Source: an uncultured Ruminococcus sp. (GTDB lineage: Bacteria; Bacillota; Clostridia; Oscillospirales; Acutalibacteraceae). From it: a stretch of 14,639 nt of DNA. The notes under the pieces were generated by a model, which made no database searches, was not told where the DNA came from, and was given only the letters and a program-made list of their open reading frames with translations. This document shows positions 1 through 6,870 of the stretch, piece by piece (positions within the stretch are counted from its first letter, which is position 1; every line of letters starts with the position of its first letter). Location: the NCBI GenBank assembly GCA_946414115.1, contig CAMKNF010000031.1:1-14639 (forward strand), in the 5' to 3' direction. A program made the position numbers and the translations under genes.

Positions 1-1
1 C

Positions 2-307
2 AAGAAGGTTATCCTCGTTGACGATATGATTGACACAGCAGGCACACTCTGCAACGCCGCTAACGCAATTGTTGAAAAGGGCGGCGCAACCGAGGTTTAC
101 GCTTGCGCTACTCACGCAGTTCTTTCTGGTCCTGCAATTGAGAGAATCAAGAACAGTGCTCTCAAAGAGGTTGTTCTTCTCGACACTATTCCCGTTCCGC
201 AGGAAAAGATGATTGACAAGTTCACAATTCTTCCCGTAGCTCCCACATTTGCAGAGGCTATTGCAAGAATTTACAACGACAAGCCGTTTACCGCCGCATT
301 CGGCTGA
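2..307 (+). CDS. prs: Ribose-phosphate pyrophosphokinase (PRPP synthetase), C-terminal part
   Basis: The enzyme makes 5-phosphoribosyl-1-pyrophosphate from ribose-5-phosphate and ATP in the cytoplasm, feeding purine, pyrimidine, histidine, tryptophan and NAD synthesis. The 5' part lies outside the window; about 101 codons remain, roughly the last third of a usual 315-320 residue protein. The frame is open from base 2. It begins inside the type I phosphoribosyltransferase PRPP-binding loop, visible as VILVDDMIDTAGT, with the two Asp and the TAGT turn intact. The family block THAVLSGPAIERI and the late TIPVPQEK segment follow. The ending TAAFG differs from the SSLF-type end common in other Prs proteins. 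The gene is followed by its own terminator and then pth, the same neighbour order as prs-spoVC(pth)-mfd in Bacillus. Identification is firm; only the missing N-terminus is uncertain. Confidence 0.95.
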   Translation, partial: KKVILVDDMIDTAGTLCNAANAIVEKGGATEVYACATHAVLSGPAIERIKNSALKEVVLLDTIPVPQEKMIDKFTILPVAPTFAEAIARIYNDKPFTAAFG

Positions 308-381
308 TAATTTTAAACATTCGGCAGATTTCGACTGAAAATTCCGTTATTTTGGAATACAATAATTTTATAAAATAAAAC

Positions 382-411
382 AAGCGGGTTGAAAAATACC
401 CGCTTATTTTA
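382..411 (+). terminator. Intrinsic terminator after prs
   Basis: A perfect 8-bp stem, AAGCGGGT paired with ACCCGCTT, encloses an 8-base A-rich loop and is followed by ATTTTA. It lies 75 bases after the prs stop and 25 bases before the pth start, so it should end most prs transcription. The short T tract suggests possible readthrough into pth, and I saw no convincing sigma-A promoter between the two genes. Confidence 0.75.
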
Positions 412-435
412 GTTCGAGGACACAGGAGTAAAAAT

Positions 436-1029
436 ATGTTCGGAAAAAATAAAATTTCAGGCTCAATTGAATACCTCGTTGTCGGGCTGGGAAATCCCGA
501 CAGGAAATATGAAAACACACGCCACAACACAGGCTGGCTTGCGCTTGATTACATAGCCGAAAAGTACAACTGCAAGGTAAACAAAATCAAGTACAAAAGC
601 TTTGTCGGCGACTGCACAATCGGCGGTGCAAGGGTTATGCTGATGAAACCGACAACGTATATGAACAACAGCGGTCAGGCAGTTGTTGAGGCGATGAATT
701 TTTATAAGATTCCGCCCGAAAAGGTGATTGTCATTTTTGACGACATATCGCTTGACGTGGGAAAAATGCGCATTCGCTCAAAGGGCAGTGACGGCGGTCA
801 GAAAGGTATGCGCAGTATAATCTATTTAAGCGGCAGTGAAAACTTTCCGAGAATCAAAATCGGCATCGGCGCAAAACCGAATCCGCACTGGGATTTAGCA
901 GACTGGGTGCTGTCAAAATTCACAGATGATGAATTTAAGACGCTCGGCACAATGTTTGACAACGCCGCAAAGGCTGTTGAGCTGATTATTGAGGGTAAAA
1001 CAGACCGTGCAATGAATCTATATAATTAA
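436..1029 (+). CDS. pth: Peptidyl-tRNA hydrolase
   Basis: Pth cleaves the ester bond of peptidyl-tRNAs that drop off the ribosome and recycles the tRNA; it is a cytoplasmic monomer. The 197-residue product has the usual length plus a short N-terminal extension. The start is supported by AGGAG at 424-428, seven bases upstream. Visible motifs are GLGNP with Asn20, the catalytic His30 in RHNTGW, the MN pair Met76-Asn77 in KPTTYMNNSG, and Asp102 in VIFDD, matching E. coli Asn10, His20, Met67-Asn68 and Asp93. The next motif is unusual: where most bacterial Pth proteins read GGHNG, this one reads GGQKG (Gln122-Lys123), replacing the residues equivalent to E. coli His113-Asn114. The gene lies between prs and mfd, as in Bacillus. 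The 450-base gap to mfd is filled largely by a repeat element, so a once tighter pth-mfd unit may have been separated. Confidence 0.96.
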   Translation: MFGKNKISGSIEYLVVGLGNPDRKYENTRHNTGWLALDYIAEKYNCKVNKIKYKSFVGDCTIGGARVMLMKPTTYMNNSGQAVVEAMNFYKIPPEKVIVIFDDISLDVGKMRIRSKGSDGGQKGMRSIIYLSGSENFPRIKIGIGAKPNPHWDLADWVLSKFTDDEFKTLGTMFDNAAKAVELIIEGKTDRAMNLYN

Positions 1030-1050
1030 ATTTTTTAGCTTGTTTTGTGA

Positions 1051-1421
1051 GCTAAACTATAATTTAGCGTTGGTGTTATTGCAACGTTGTCGTAGGGACA
1101 CGGCGTGCCGTGTCCACACAAAAATTGTCACACAATTTTTGTGAATGGGACGTGTGGGAACCCGTCCCTTACGGAAAAGTTTGTATGTTACTGTAATGAT
1201 AATATAATCGGTAAAGTATCATAGTTACTGCGGACACGGCACGCCGTGTCCCTACGACTAAAAACTAAACGTTTCCTCTATCACCGTAGGGGACGGCATC
1301 CTTGACGTCCCGAAACGTCACCAAAATATCAACTTAAAATTCGGGCTACAATTTTCTCCGAACAAACTGACTTTTCCACTCGATTTGCCCGCCGAGGCAC
1401 TCGGCTAAATTATAGTTTAGC
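1051..1421. repeat. MITE-like repeat, copy A, in the pth-mfd gap
   Basis: This element fills most of the 450 bases between pth and mfd. It is bounded by perfect 18-bp terminal inverted repeats: GCTAAACTATAATTTAGC at 1051-1068 and its exact reverse complement at 1404-1421. Just inside the right end is the GCCGAG/CTCGGC hairpin (1391-1405). On the minus strand, the stretch from there back to about 1232 matches copies B and C, including the GGGACG...CGTCCC hairpin module (1284-1311). A perfect 27-bp inverted repeat (1089-1115 with 1232-1258), carrying the GGACACGGC/GCCGTGTCC palindrome, flanks an internal segment. There is no coding potential. No clear target-site duplication was seen. The remaining flanks, 1030-1050 and 1422-1479, hold only a short TTTAGCT/AGCTAAA stem at 1034-1056 and the mfd ribosome site. 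Confidence 0.8.
1116..1231. repeat. Hairpin-rich insert inside repeat copy A
   Basis: This 116-base segment is absent at the matching place in copy C, where the GGACACGGC palindrome is continuous. In copy A the palindrome is present on both sides, in opposite orientation, as if duplicated on insertion. The insert contains a perfect 12-bp stem with a 3-base loop (CACAAAAATTGT at 1117-1128 with 1132-1143). It also holds a second GGGACG-N10-CGTCCC-TTACGG module (1147-1174) that agrees with the module in copy C at 22 of 28 positions, mostly in the stem, while the loop differs. It therefore looks like a related cassette nested in the first. Confidence 0.55.
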
Positions 1422-1479
1422 TTATCGCAAAGTATAACCATAAATTGATTTTCAATTAACTAACAGCAAGGATAGAAAA

Positions 1480-4400
1480 ATGACCAATAAAATGAATTTT
1501 CTTGTCAATGTCCTGAAAAACTCGCCTGCTTTCAAGTCGCTGTTAAGCAACACAAAAACAGGCAAATCGCTTTGCGTTTCGGGACTTTCGACAATCAACA
1601 AAGCAAATGTAATCTATGCGCTGTGCCGCCTTAAGGGCGTCACGGCTTTTTGTGTTGCCTCCGACGAAAAGGAAGCACAGACGCTCTGCAACGACCTTTG
1701 CAGTATGGGACTGAAAGCCTGCGTCTATCCTGTGCGTGACTACAATTTTCTCGACTTTCAGAGCAAGTCGCACGAATACGAGCACGCAAGGCTGAAAGTC
1801 CTTCTCAAGCTGATTGAAAACGACTGCGACGTGGTAATCTCCTGCATTGACGCCGCAAGTCAGCTCACCGTGCCTAAAAAAGTCTTGGAGGAATCGACAA
1901 TCGTATTTGAAGAAGGTAAGGAAATTCCGCTTGAAAAGGCTGTTCGTTCGCTCACTCTGCTCGGCTATGAACGCTTTGACGCTGTTGACGGCAACGGTCA
2001 GTTTTCGCTGAGAGGCGGTATTCTCGACTTCTTTATGCCCGACTCCGACTACCCTGTCAGAGCCGAATTCTGGGGCGACGAAATTACGGATTTAAGCTAC
2101 TTTGACCTTGAAACACAGCGCCGTTTTAAAAAGGCAGGAAAAATAAAACTCACCCCATCAACGGAAATCATAATTGAGGACAAAAACGCACTTGCCGACA
2201 AAATCGTTCACAAGGCAAATCTTCTCCGTTCCAAAAACAGCACAAAGGCAAAGGAAAAACTGCTTACAGAAGCGGAGTTAATCAGAAGCGGCGCACAAAT
2301 TGCAAACGCAGACAAGTTTATCGGTCAGATTTACGACAAACCCGAATGCCTTTTCGACTATTTCAGCCGTGACACGCTGTTCTTTACCTCCGAGTTCGGC
2401 AACATCAGCGACAGAGGAAAAGCAATGGATTTCCAGAACAGCGAGGCTCTCAAGCAGGGCTTTGAGGACGGCGTTCTGTGCAGAGGTTTTGACCGCTTTA
2501 CGCTCACATTTAACGAATGTATCGACATTTTCAACGCGCACGGTACAATTGTACTTGAAAACTTTGTTCACGGCAGTATACCCATAAATCTTGCCGATAT
2601 TATCAGCTTTTCTTCAAAACAGCTCAACCGCTGGAACGGCTCTTACAAACAACTTGCAGAGGATCTGAACGGTCTTTTCACTCCGCAGAGCCGAGGTGTT
2701 ATCCTTGCCGGCACTGACAAGGCGGCAAAAAATCTGTGTGACAGTTTGCGAAACGACGGCTTTCCTGCACAGCTTTGCGACAGTCTTGATGATGCAAAAG
2801 CCGGAGCAATCTACGTTTTAACCGGTGCATTGAGTGCAGGCTTTGAATTTCCGGGCGAAAAATTCTTCCTTATAACCTATGGGCAGACTGCGTATACGCC
2901 CGAAAAGAAAAATCGCAAAAAGCAAAAAAACGGTCAGGAAATCTACAGCCTTTCGGAGCTAACAGTCGGCGACTACGTTGTTCACAGCGTTCACGGCATC
3001 GGCGTTTTCGGCGGAATACGCAAAATCGACACTCACGGAATTACAAAGGATTACATAAAAATCGACTACGCAAAGGGCGACGTGCTTTACGTCCCCGTAA
3101 CACAGCTTGATATGGTGGCTAAATACATCGGTCCACGTGAAAATTCAAGCGTAAAATTAAGCCGACTCGGCTCGCAGGACTGGCAGAAGGCAAAGGCAAG
3201 AGTTAAAACCTCCGTAAAAGATATTGCAAAGGAGCTGATCGCCCTCTACTCCGCACGAATGAAAGCAAAGGGATATGCTTTTTCGGGCGATAACGAGTGG
3301 CAGAGGGATTTTGAGGCGAGCTTTGAATACGAGGAAACGCCCGACCAGCTCCGTTGCTGTGAGGAAATCAAGCACGATATGGAGCGTACCGCACCTATGG
3401 ACAGACTTCTCTGCGGTGACGTTGGCTTCGGCAAAACCGAGGTCGCTCTGCGTGCGGCTTTCAAGTGCGTTGCAGACTCAAAGCAATGCGCTCTCCTCTG
3501 CCCCACCACAATTCTTGCATGGCAGCATTATCAGACCGTCACAAAGCGTTTTGAAGGCTATCCGATAAGAGTGGAATTGCTTTCACGCTTCCGCACTGCA
3601 AAACAGCAGAAGGAAATTCTTAAAAAGCTAAAGCGTGGTGAAATTGATATGGTTGTCGGTACTCACCGACTTGTGCAGAAGGACGTTGAATTCCGTGACC
3701 TCGGACTTGCGATTATTGACGAGGAACAGCGTTTCGGCGTTGCACAAAAAGAGCGTTTCAAGGAGCTTTGCAAAAATGTTGACGTGCTTACGCTTTCTGC
3801 TACACCGATTCCGAGAACGCTTAATATGGCTATGAGCGGACTGCGTGATATGAGCGTAATTGAAGAAGCACCGCAGAACCGCCAACCCGTACAGACCTAT
3901 GTGCTTGAACACGACGAAGCTGTAATCAACGAAGCGATAAGGCGTGAACTCCGCCGAGGAGGACAAGTTTTTTATCTGCACAACAATGTTGAAACAATTG
4001 AGTCAAAGGCGAGCAAAATTCTTGAAGCCGTACCCGAGGCGAAAATAGCAATCGGTCACGGCAAAATGAAAGAAAACGAATTAAGCGAAGTCTGGCGCAA
4101 GATGCTTGAACAGGAGGTTGACGTGCTTGTCTGCACTACTATAATAGAAACGGGTGTGGATTTGCCGAATGCAAACACTCTTATTATAGAAAACGCCGAC
4201 TGTATGGGACTTTCACAGCTGCATCAGCTTCGAGGACGAGTAGGCAGAAGTTCAAGACGTGCCTATGCTTACTTTACATTCAGGAGAAGTAAGGTGCTTA
4301 CGGAAATTCAGCAGAAGCGCCTTGCGGCTATCAGGGAATTTACTGAGTTCGGAAGCGGATTCAAAATTGCAATGCGTGACCTTGAGCTGCGTGGTGCAGG

Positions 4401-4938
4401 CAACATTATGGGCGCACAACAGCACGGCCATATGGAGTCGGTCGGTTACGATATGTACCTTAAGCTGCTCGGCGAGGCTGTCAGCGAGGAGCGTGGAGAA
4501 AAACCGGAAACCAAAGACCTCGACTGCCTTATCGACATTTCCGTTGATGCTCACATTCCCGAAAGCTATGTTGAAAGCCTCACTCTGCGCCTTGACGTTT
4601 ACCGCAGAATTGCAGACATAAGAAATATCGAGGACAGCGAGGATGTAAAAGACGAACTGCGTGACCGTTTCGGCGAAATTCCGCAGTCGGTGCAGGGACT
4701 TATTGACATTGCGCTTGTCAGGAACAAGGCAAATTCAATGGGAATTTACGAAATAAGGCAGAACGAAAGCTCCCTTCTGCTCTATGTAAGGGAAATAAAA
4801 TCCCCCGAGGTTGCCGATTTGCTCATCGCCCTCAACGGCAAGGCAATGCTCTGTGCAGGTGCAAAGCCGTATCTTTCGGTAAAATGCAAAGAAGGCGTTT
4901 CTTCGCTTGATATGCTTAAGAAAATATTTAAAGTATAA
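1480..4938 (+). CDS. mfd: Transcription-repair coupling factor
   Basis: Mfd recognises RNA polymerase stalled at DNA lesions, pushes it off with its ATP-driven translocase and recruits UvrA for nucleotide excision repair. The 1152 residues match E. coli (1148) and Bacillus (1177). The start has AAGGA at 1468-1472, seven bases upstream. In order: a UvrB-homology module with RGGILD near 178-183; the RNA-polymerase-interacting CarD-like domain from about 490, with VGDYVVHSVHGIG at 496-508; the helicase motor with Walker A GDVGFGKT (646-653), DEEQ (747-750), SATPIPRTL (from 773) and QLRGRVGR (916-923), followed by the translocation (TRG) region; and the C-terminal autoinhibitory D7 domain, about 1020-1150. 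All motor motifs look intact. The stop codon lies inside the terminal repeat of repeat copy B, so the last two codons and the stop appear to come from the element. Confidence 0.98.
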   Translation: MTNKMNFLVNVLKNSPAFKSLLSNTKTGKSLCVSGLSTINKANVIYALCRLKGVTAFCVASDEKEAQTLCNDLCSMGLKACVYPVRDYNFLDFQSKSHEYEHARLKVLLKLIENDCDVVISCIDAASQLTVPKKVLEESTIVFEEGKEIPLEKAVRSLTLLGYERFDAVDGNGQFSLRGGILDFFMPDSDYPVRAEFWGDEITDLSYFDLETQRRFKKAGKIKLTPSTEIIIEDKNALADKIVHKANLLRSKNSTKAKEKLLTEAELIRSGAQIANADKFIGQIYDKPECLFDYFSRDTLFFTSEFGNISDRGKAMDFQNSEALKQGFEDGVLCRGFDRFTLTFNECIDIFNAHGTIVLENFVHGSIPINLADIISFSSKQLNRWNGSYKQLAEDLNGLFTPQSRGVILAGTDKAAKNLCDSLRNDGFPAQLCDSLDDAKAGAIYVLTGALSAGFEFPGEKFFLITYGQTAYTPEKKNRKKQKNGQEIYSLSELTVGDYVVHSVHGIGVFGGIRKIDTHGITKDYIKIDYAKGDVLYVPVTQLDMVAKYIGPRENSSVKLSRLGSQDWQKAKARVKTSVKDIAKELIALYSARMKAKGYAFSGDNEWQRDFEASFEYEETPDQLRCCEEIKHDMERTAPMDRLLCGDVGFGKTEVALRAAFKCVADSKQCALLCPTTILAWQHYQTVTKRFEGYPIRVELLSRFRTAKQQKEILKKLKRGEIDMVVGTHRLVQKDVEFRDLGLAIIDEEQRFGVAQKERFKELCKNVDVLTLSATPIPRTLNMAMSGLRDMSVIEEAPQNRQPVQTYVLEHDEAVINEAIRRELRRGGQVFYLHNNVETIESKASKILEAVPEAKIAIGHGKMKENELSEVWRKMLEQEVDVLVCTTIIETGVDLPNANTLIIENADCMGLSQLHQLRGRVGRSSRRAYAYFTFRRSKVLTEIQQKRLAAIREFTEFGSGFKIAMRDLELRGAGNIMGAQQHGHMESVGYDMYLKLLGEAVSEERGEKPETKDLDCLIDISVDAHIPESYVESLTLRLDVYRRIADIRNIEDSEDVKDELRDRFGEIPQSVQGLIDIALVRNKANSMGIYEIRQNESSLLLYVREIKSPEVADLLIALNGKAMLCAGAKPYLSVKCKEGVSSLDMLKKIFKV

Positions 4939-5447
4939 TTTGCCGAGAGCCTCGGCGGGCAATTCGAGCGGAAAAGTCAGTTTGTTTGGATAAAATTGTA
5001 TCCCGAATTTTAAATTGATATACAGGTGACGTTTCGGGACGTCAGGGATGCCGTCCGCTGTTTGGTGTTTATCAAATCTTGTTTTTCACTTATTTGTCAT
5101 TTTAGTGTCAAATATTACTAAATAGTGTAGGTGTGTAAATTTTTTAGACAAACAATATTGAGAAGAAAAAAATAAAACATATATTACTATTATATTAATT
5201 AATTATTTTTTTATTTTATATAATGTATAGAAAAAAACCTACACACCTACATACGACAACGCAAACGCAAAATACGACAACATCCATAATGTCATATTAT
5301 TCAGAACGTTGCCGATATATCAATCACCCCAAGGAAAAAACTAATCCAAACAACACGCACTATTACAAATCCGGAAATCTGCGTGTCGAGGCACTCGACC
5401 GACCATTAATTCCGAATTACGCATTCCACATTAAATTATAGTTTAGC
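4930..5447. repeat. MITE-like repeat, copy B, rearranged, after mfd
   Basis: The left end AAAGTATAATTT (4930-4941) overlaps the mfd stop. It is followed by the GCCGAG/CTCGGC hairpin (4942-4956) and a body matching copies A and C through the GGGACG module (from 5036), breaking off near 5060. The right boundary is AAATTATAGTTTAGC (5433-5447), preceded by a degenerate hairpin GTCGAG/CTCGAC (5385-5399). Both ends therefore look like the same element end in opposite orientations. The middle, 5061-5384, is very AT-rich and unlike copies A or C. A 72-codon open frame at 5223-5441 has no recognisable features and ends in the terminal repeat; I do not regard it as a gene. The left half (to 5060) is well supported; grouping everything to 5447 as one unit is inference. 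Confidence 0.6.
5126..5251. repeat. Inverted repeat flanking an AT-rich tract
   Basis: TGTAGGTGTGT at 5126-5136 and its exact reverse complement ACACACCTACA at 5241-5251 bracket about 104 bases of almost pure A/T. The 11-bp arms do not occur in copies A or C of the neighbouring repeat family, so this may be a separate small insertion or a hairpin-forming remnant within copy B. No function is assigned. Confidence 0.5.
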
Positions 5448-5540
5448 TATCTAAAGAGGATATTTGTATTTAAAATAGAGTTTATTTTAACGCTTTTCGG
5501 CTGTATTTCAAATTTTTTTCGATAAAATTTCAATAAAATA

Positions 5541-5569
5541 TAGACAATGACAATTTTTTTGTGTATAAT
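5541..5569 (+). promoter_or_regulatory. Sigma-A type promoter for the PrsA-like lipoprotein gene
   Basis: TAGACA (5541-5546) and a perfect TATAAT (5564-5569) are separated by 17 bases. The -35 box differs from TTGACA at one base. Transcription would begin near 5576 and give a leader of about 66 nt. The leader holds GCATAC (5580-5585) with its complement GTATGC (5602-5607), able to form a small stem. The bases from 5448 to 5540 are AT-rich and show nothing else I can name. Confidence 0.7.
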
Positions 5570-5641
5570 CATAAAGTACGCATACTGTGAAAGTGTTTCT
5601 CGTATGCACAATGCTATTTTAAGTAAGGACGGTATACTAAT

Positions 5642-6835
5642 ATGAAACCAAATGTAAAAATCGGTTCATTCCTGATGGCAGTTGTAATGATTTTTTCTGT
5701 CTTGATTGTTTCGGGATGTACTCCGATGAGTCTTAATAAGGAATGGTCTTACAAGTCAGGCGACAAGGAGCTTGCAATCGGCGTTTATATCTATTCGCTT
5801 AACACTGCTTATCAGAAAGCAAAGTCATTTGCCGAAAAGCTTGACGATTATGATGAAACAAAGGACAGTTGGCTTGAAATGGAAATTACCGACGACGACG
5901 GTAAAAAGGAAGTTGCAAGCAAGTGGATTAAGGACCAGGCAAAGCTTATGTGCTTAAGCTATCTTGTTCTTGACGAGCAGATTGAAAAAGAAAAGATTGA
6001 TATTTCAAAAGATACAATCGCTTCTGCCGACGAGCAGGCTGAAACCTACTGGAATGTAGGTCAGTATGCAGACTACGGCTACGTTATGCCAATGAAGAAC
6101 GATTTAGAGCCTTACGGTATTTCCCTTGAAAGCTTCCGTTACTGCTCAACAGAGTACAGCGTTAAGTATCAGGCTCTCTTTGACAAGCTTTATAAAAAGG
6201 GCGGTTCAAAGGAAGTTTCAAACGAAGAGCTTACAAAGTATTTCAACGATAACTACACAGATTACAGCTACTTCTCCGTAAACCTCTATACTTCTTCAAC
6301 AGACGAGGCAGGACAGTCTACAAATGTTGCAATGTCCGACAAGGAAGCTAAAAAGGTTACTGACGAGATTGACGGCTACGTTAAGGACGTAAACGGCGGC
6401 AAATCCTATGACGATGTTTTAAAAGCTTATATGGACGCAAATAAGATTGAGTCAGACCCGTCAACATCAAACATCGAAAACCTTGAGAACAGCTCTCTCG
6501 GCGACGAGGTTAAGGAAGCAATTAAAAAGCTTGACAACAAAAAGGCAGCAGCCGTAAAGGTAGGCAGCGGCGAAAACGCAGTTTACTACTTTGTTTACAA
6601 GAGAAATATCAAAGACGCTGCAAAGGACTATCTTGCAGATGAAAACAACAGCGCAAATGTACTTTCTTCAATGAAAGGCGAAGAATTTGCAGACTACATT
6701 GAAGAGCTTACCAAATCGCTTGACTACGAAGAAAACTCTTCAGTAATTAATCAGTATGAGCCGAAAATGTTCTTTGTTCCTGTTGAGCCTACAACATCAG
6801 CAGAAGAAAGCAGTGATTCAAGCGCAAAGGAATAA
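5642..6835 (+). CDS. PrsA/SurA-like foldase lipoprotein (divergent)
   Basis: This is a 397-residue predicted lipoprotein. A hydrophobic signal segment ends in the lipobox VSGC with Cys26, so the mature protein should be anchored on the outer face of the membrane. The position after mfd is where Clostridia often encode a PrsA-type peptidylprolyl isomerase, and the layout fits. A helical, Lys/Asp-rich N-terminal part is followed by a SurA_N-like joint at 192-201 (VSNEELTKYF). A region near 284-325, with SSLGDEVKEAIKKLD then YYFVYKRN, resembles the late part of a parvulin domain. The typical parvulin core motifs before it cannot be seen, so catalysis is doubtful and a chaperone role is more plausible. 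The tail is Ser/Glu-rich. The ribosome site AAGGA (5625-5629) is 12 bases from the ATG. It is probably co-transcribed with the membrane protein 35 bases downstream. Lipoprotein: firm; foldase family: moderate. Confidence 0.75.
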   Translation: MKPNVKIGSFLMAVVMIFSVLIVSGCTPMSLNKEWSYKSGDKELAIGVYIYSLNTAYQKAKSFAEKLDDYDETKDSWLEMEITDDDGKKEVASKWIKDQAKLMCLSYLVLDEQIEKEKIDISKDTIASADEQAETYWNVGQYADYGYVMPMKNDLEPYGISLESFRYCSTEYSVKYQALFDKLYKKGGSKEVSNEELTKYFNDNYTDYSYFSVNLYTSSTDEAGQSTNVAMSDKEAKKVTDEIDGYVKDVNGGKSYDDVLKAYMDANKIESDPSTSNIENLENSSLGDEVKEAIKKLDNKKAAAVKVGSGENAVYYFVYKRNIKDAAKDYLADENNSANVLSSMKGEEFADYIEELTKSLDYEENSSVINQYEPKMFFVPVEPTTSAEESSDSSAKE

Positions 6836-6836
6836 A

Positions 6837-6857
6837 TACGAAAAAGCTTTTTTCGTA
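6837..6857. promoter_or_regulatory. Perfect intergenic hairpin between two envelope genes
   Basis: The arms TACGAAAAA and TTTTTCGTA pair perfectly over 9 bp around a 3-base GCT loop. The hairpin starts one base after the lipoprotein stop codon and ends one base before the AAAGGAG ribosome site (6859-6865) of the next gene. It is AT-rich and has no following T run, so it is a weak candidate terminator. It could attenuate transcription, block 3' exonuclease, or affect access to the ribosome site. Confidence 0.5.
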
Positions 6858-6870
6858 GAAAGGAGTTTGT

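Noticed and set aside
341..358. Small inverted repeat ATTCC...GGAAT with nearby TATAAA as a pth promoter
   Set aside because: The TTGGAA box is only 11 bases from the TATAAA, too close for a sigma-A promoter, and the inverted repeat is only 5 bp.
3628..3981. Long minus-strand open frames within mfd, adhE and trkH
   Set aside because: They mirror the codon structure of the real genes, lack ribosome sites and family features, and fully overlap conserved motifs on the + strand.
5223..5441. A 72-codon open frame in the gap after mfd
   Set aside because: It has no ribosome site, a low-complexity Thr/Asn/Tyr composition and no recognisable motif, and it ends inside the terminal repeat of copy B.
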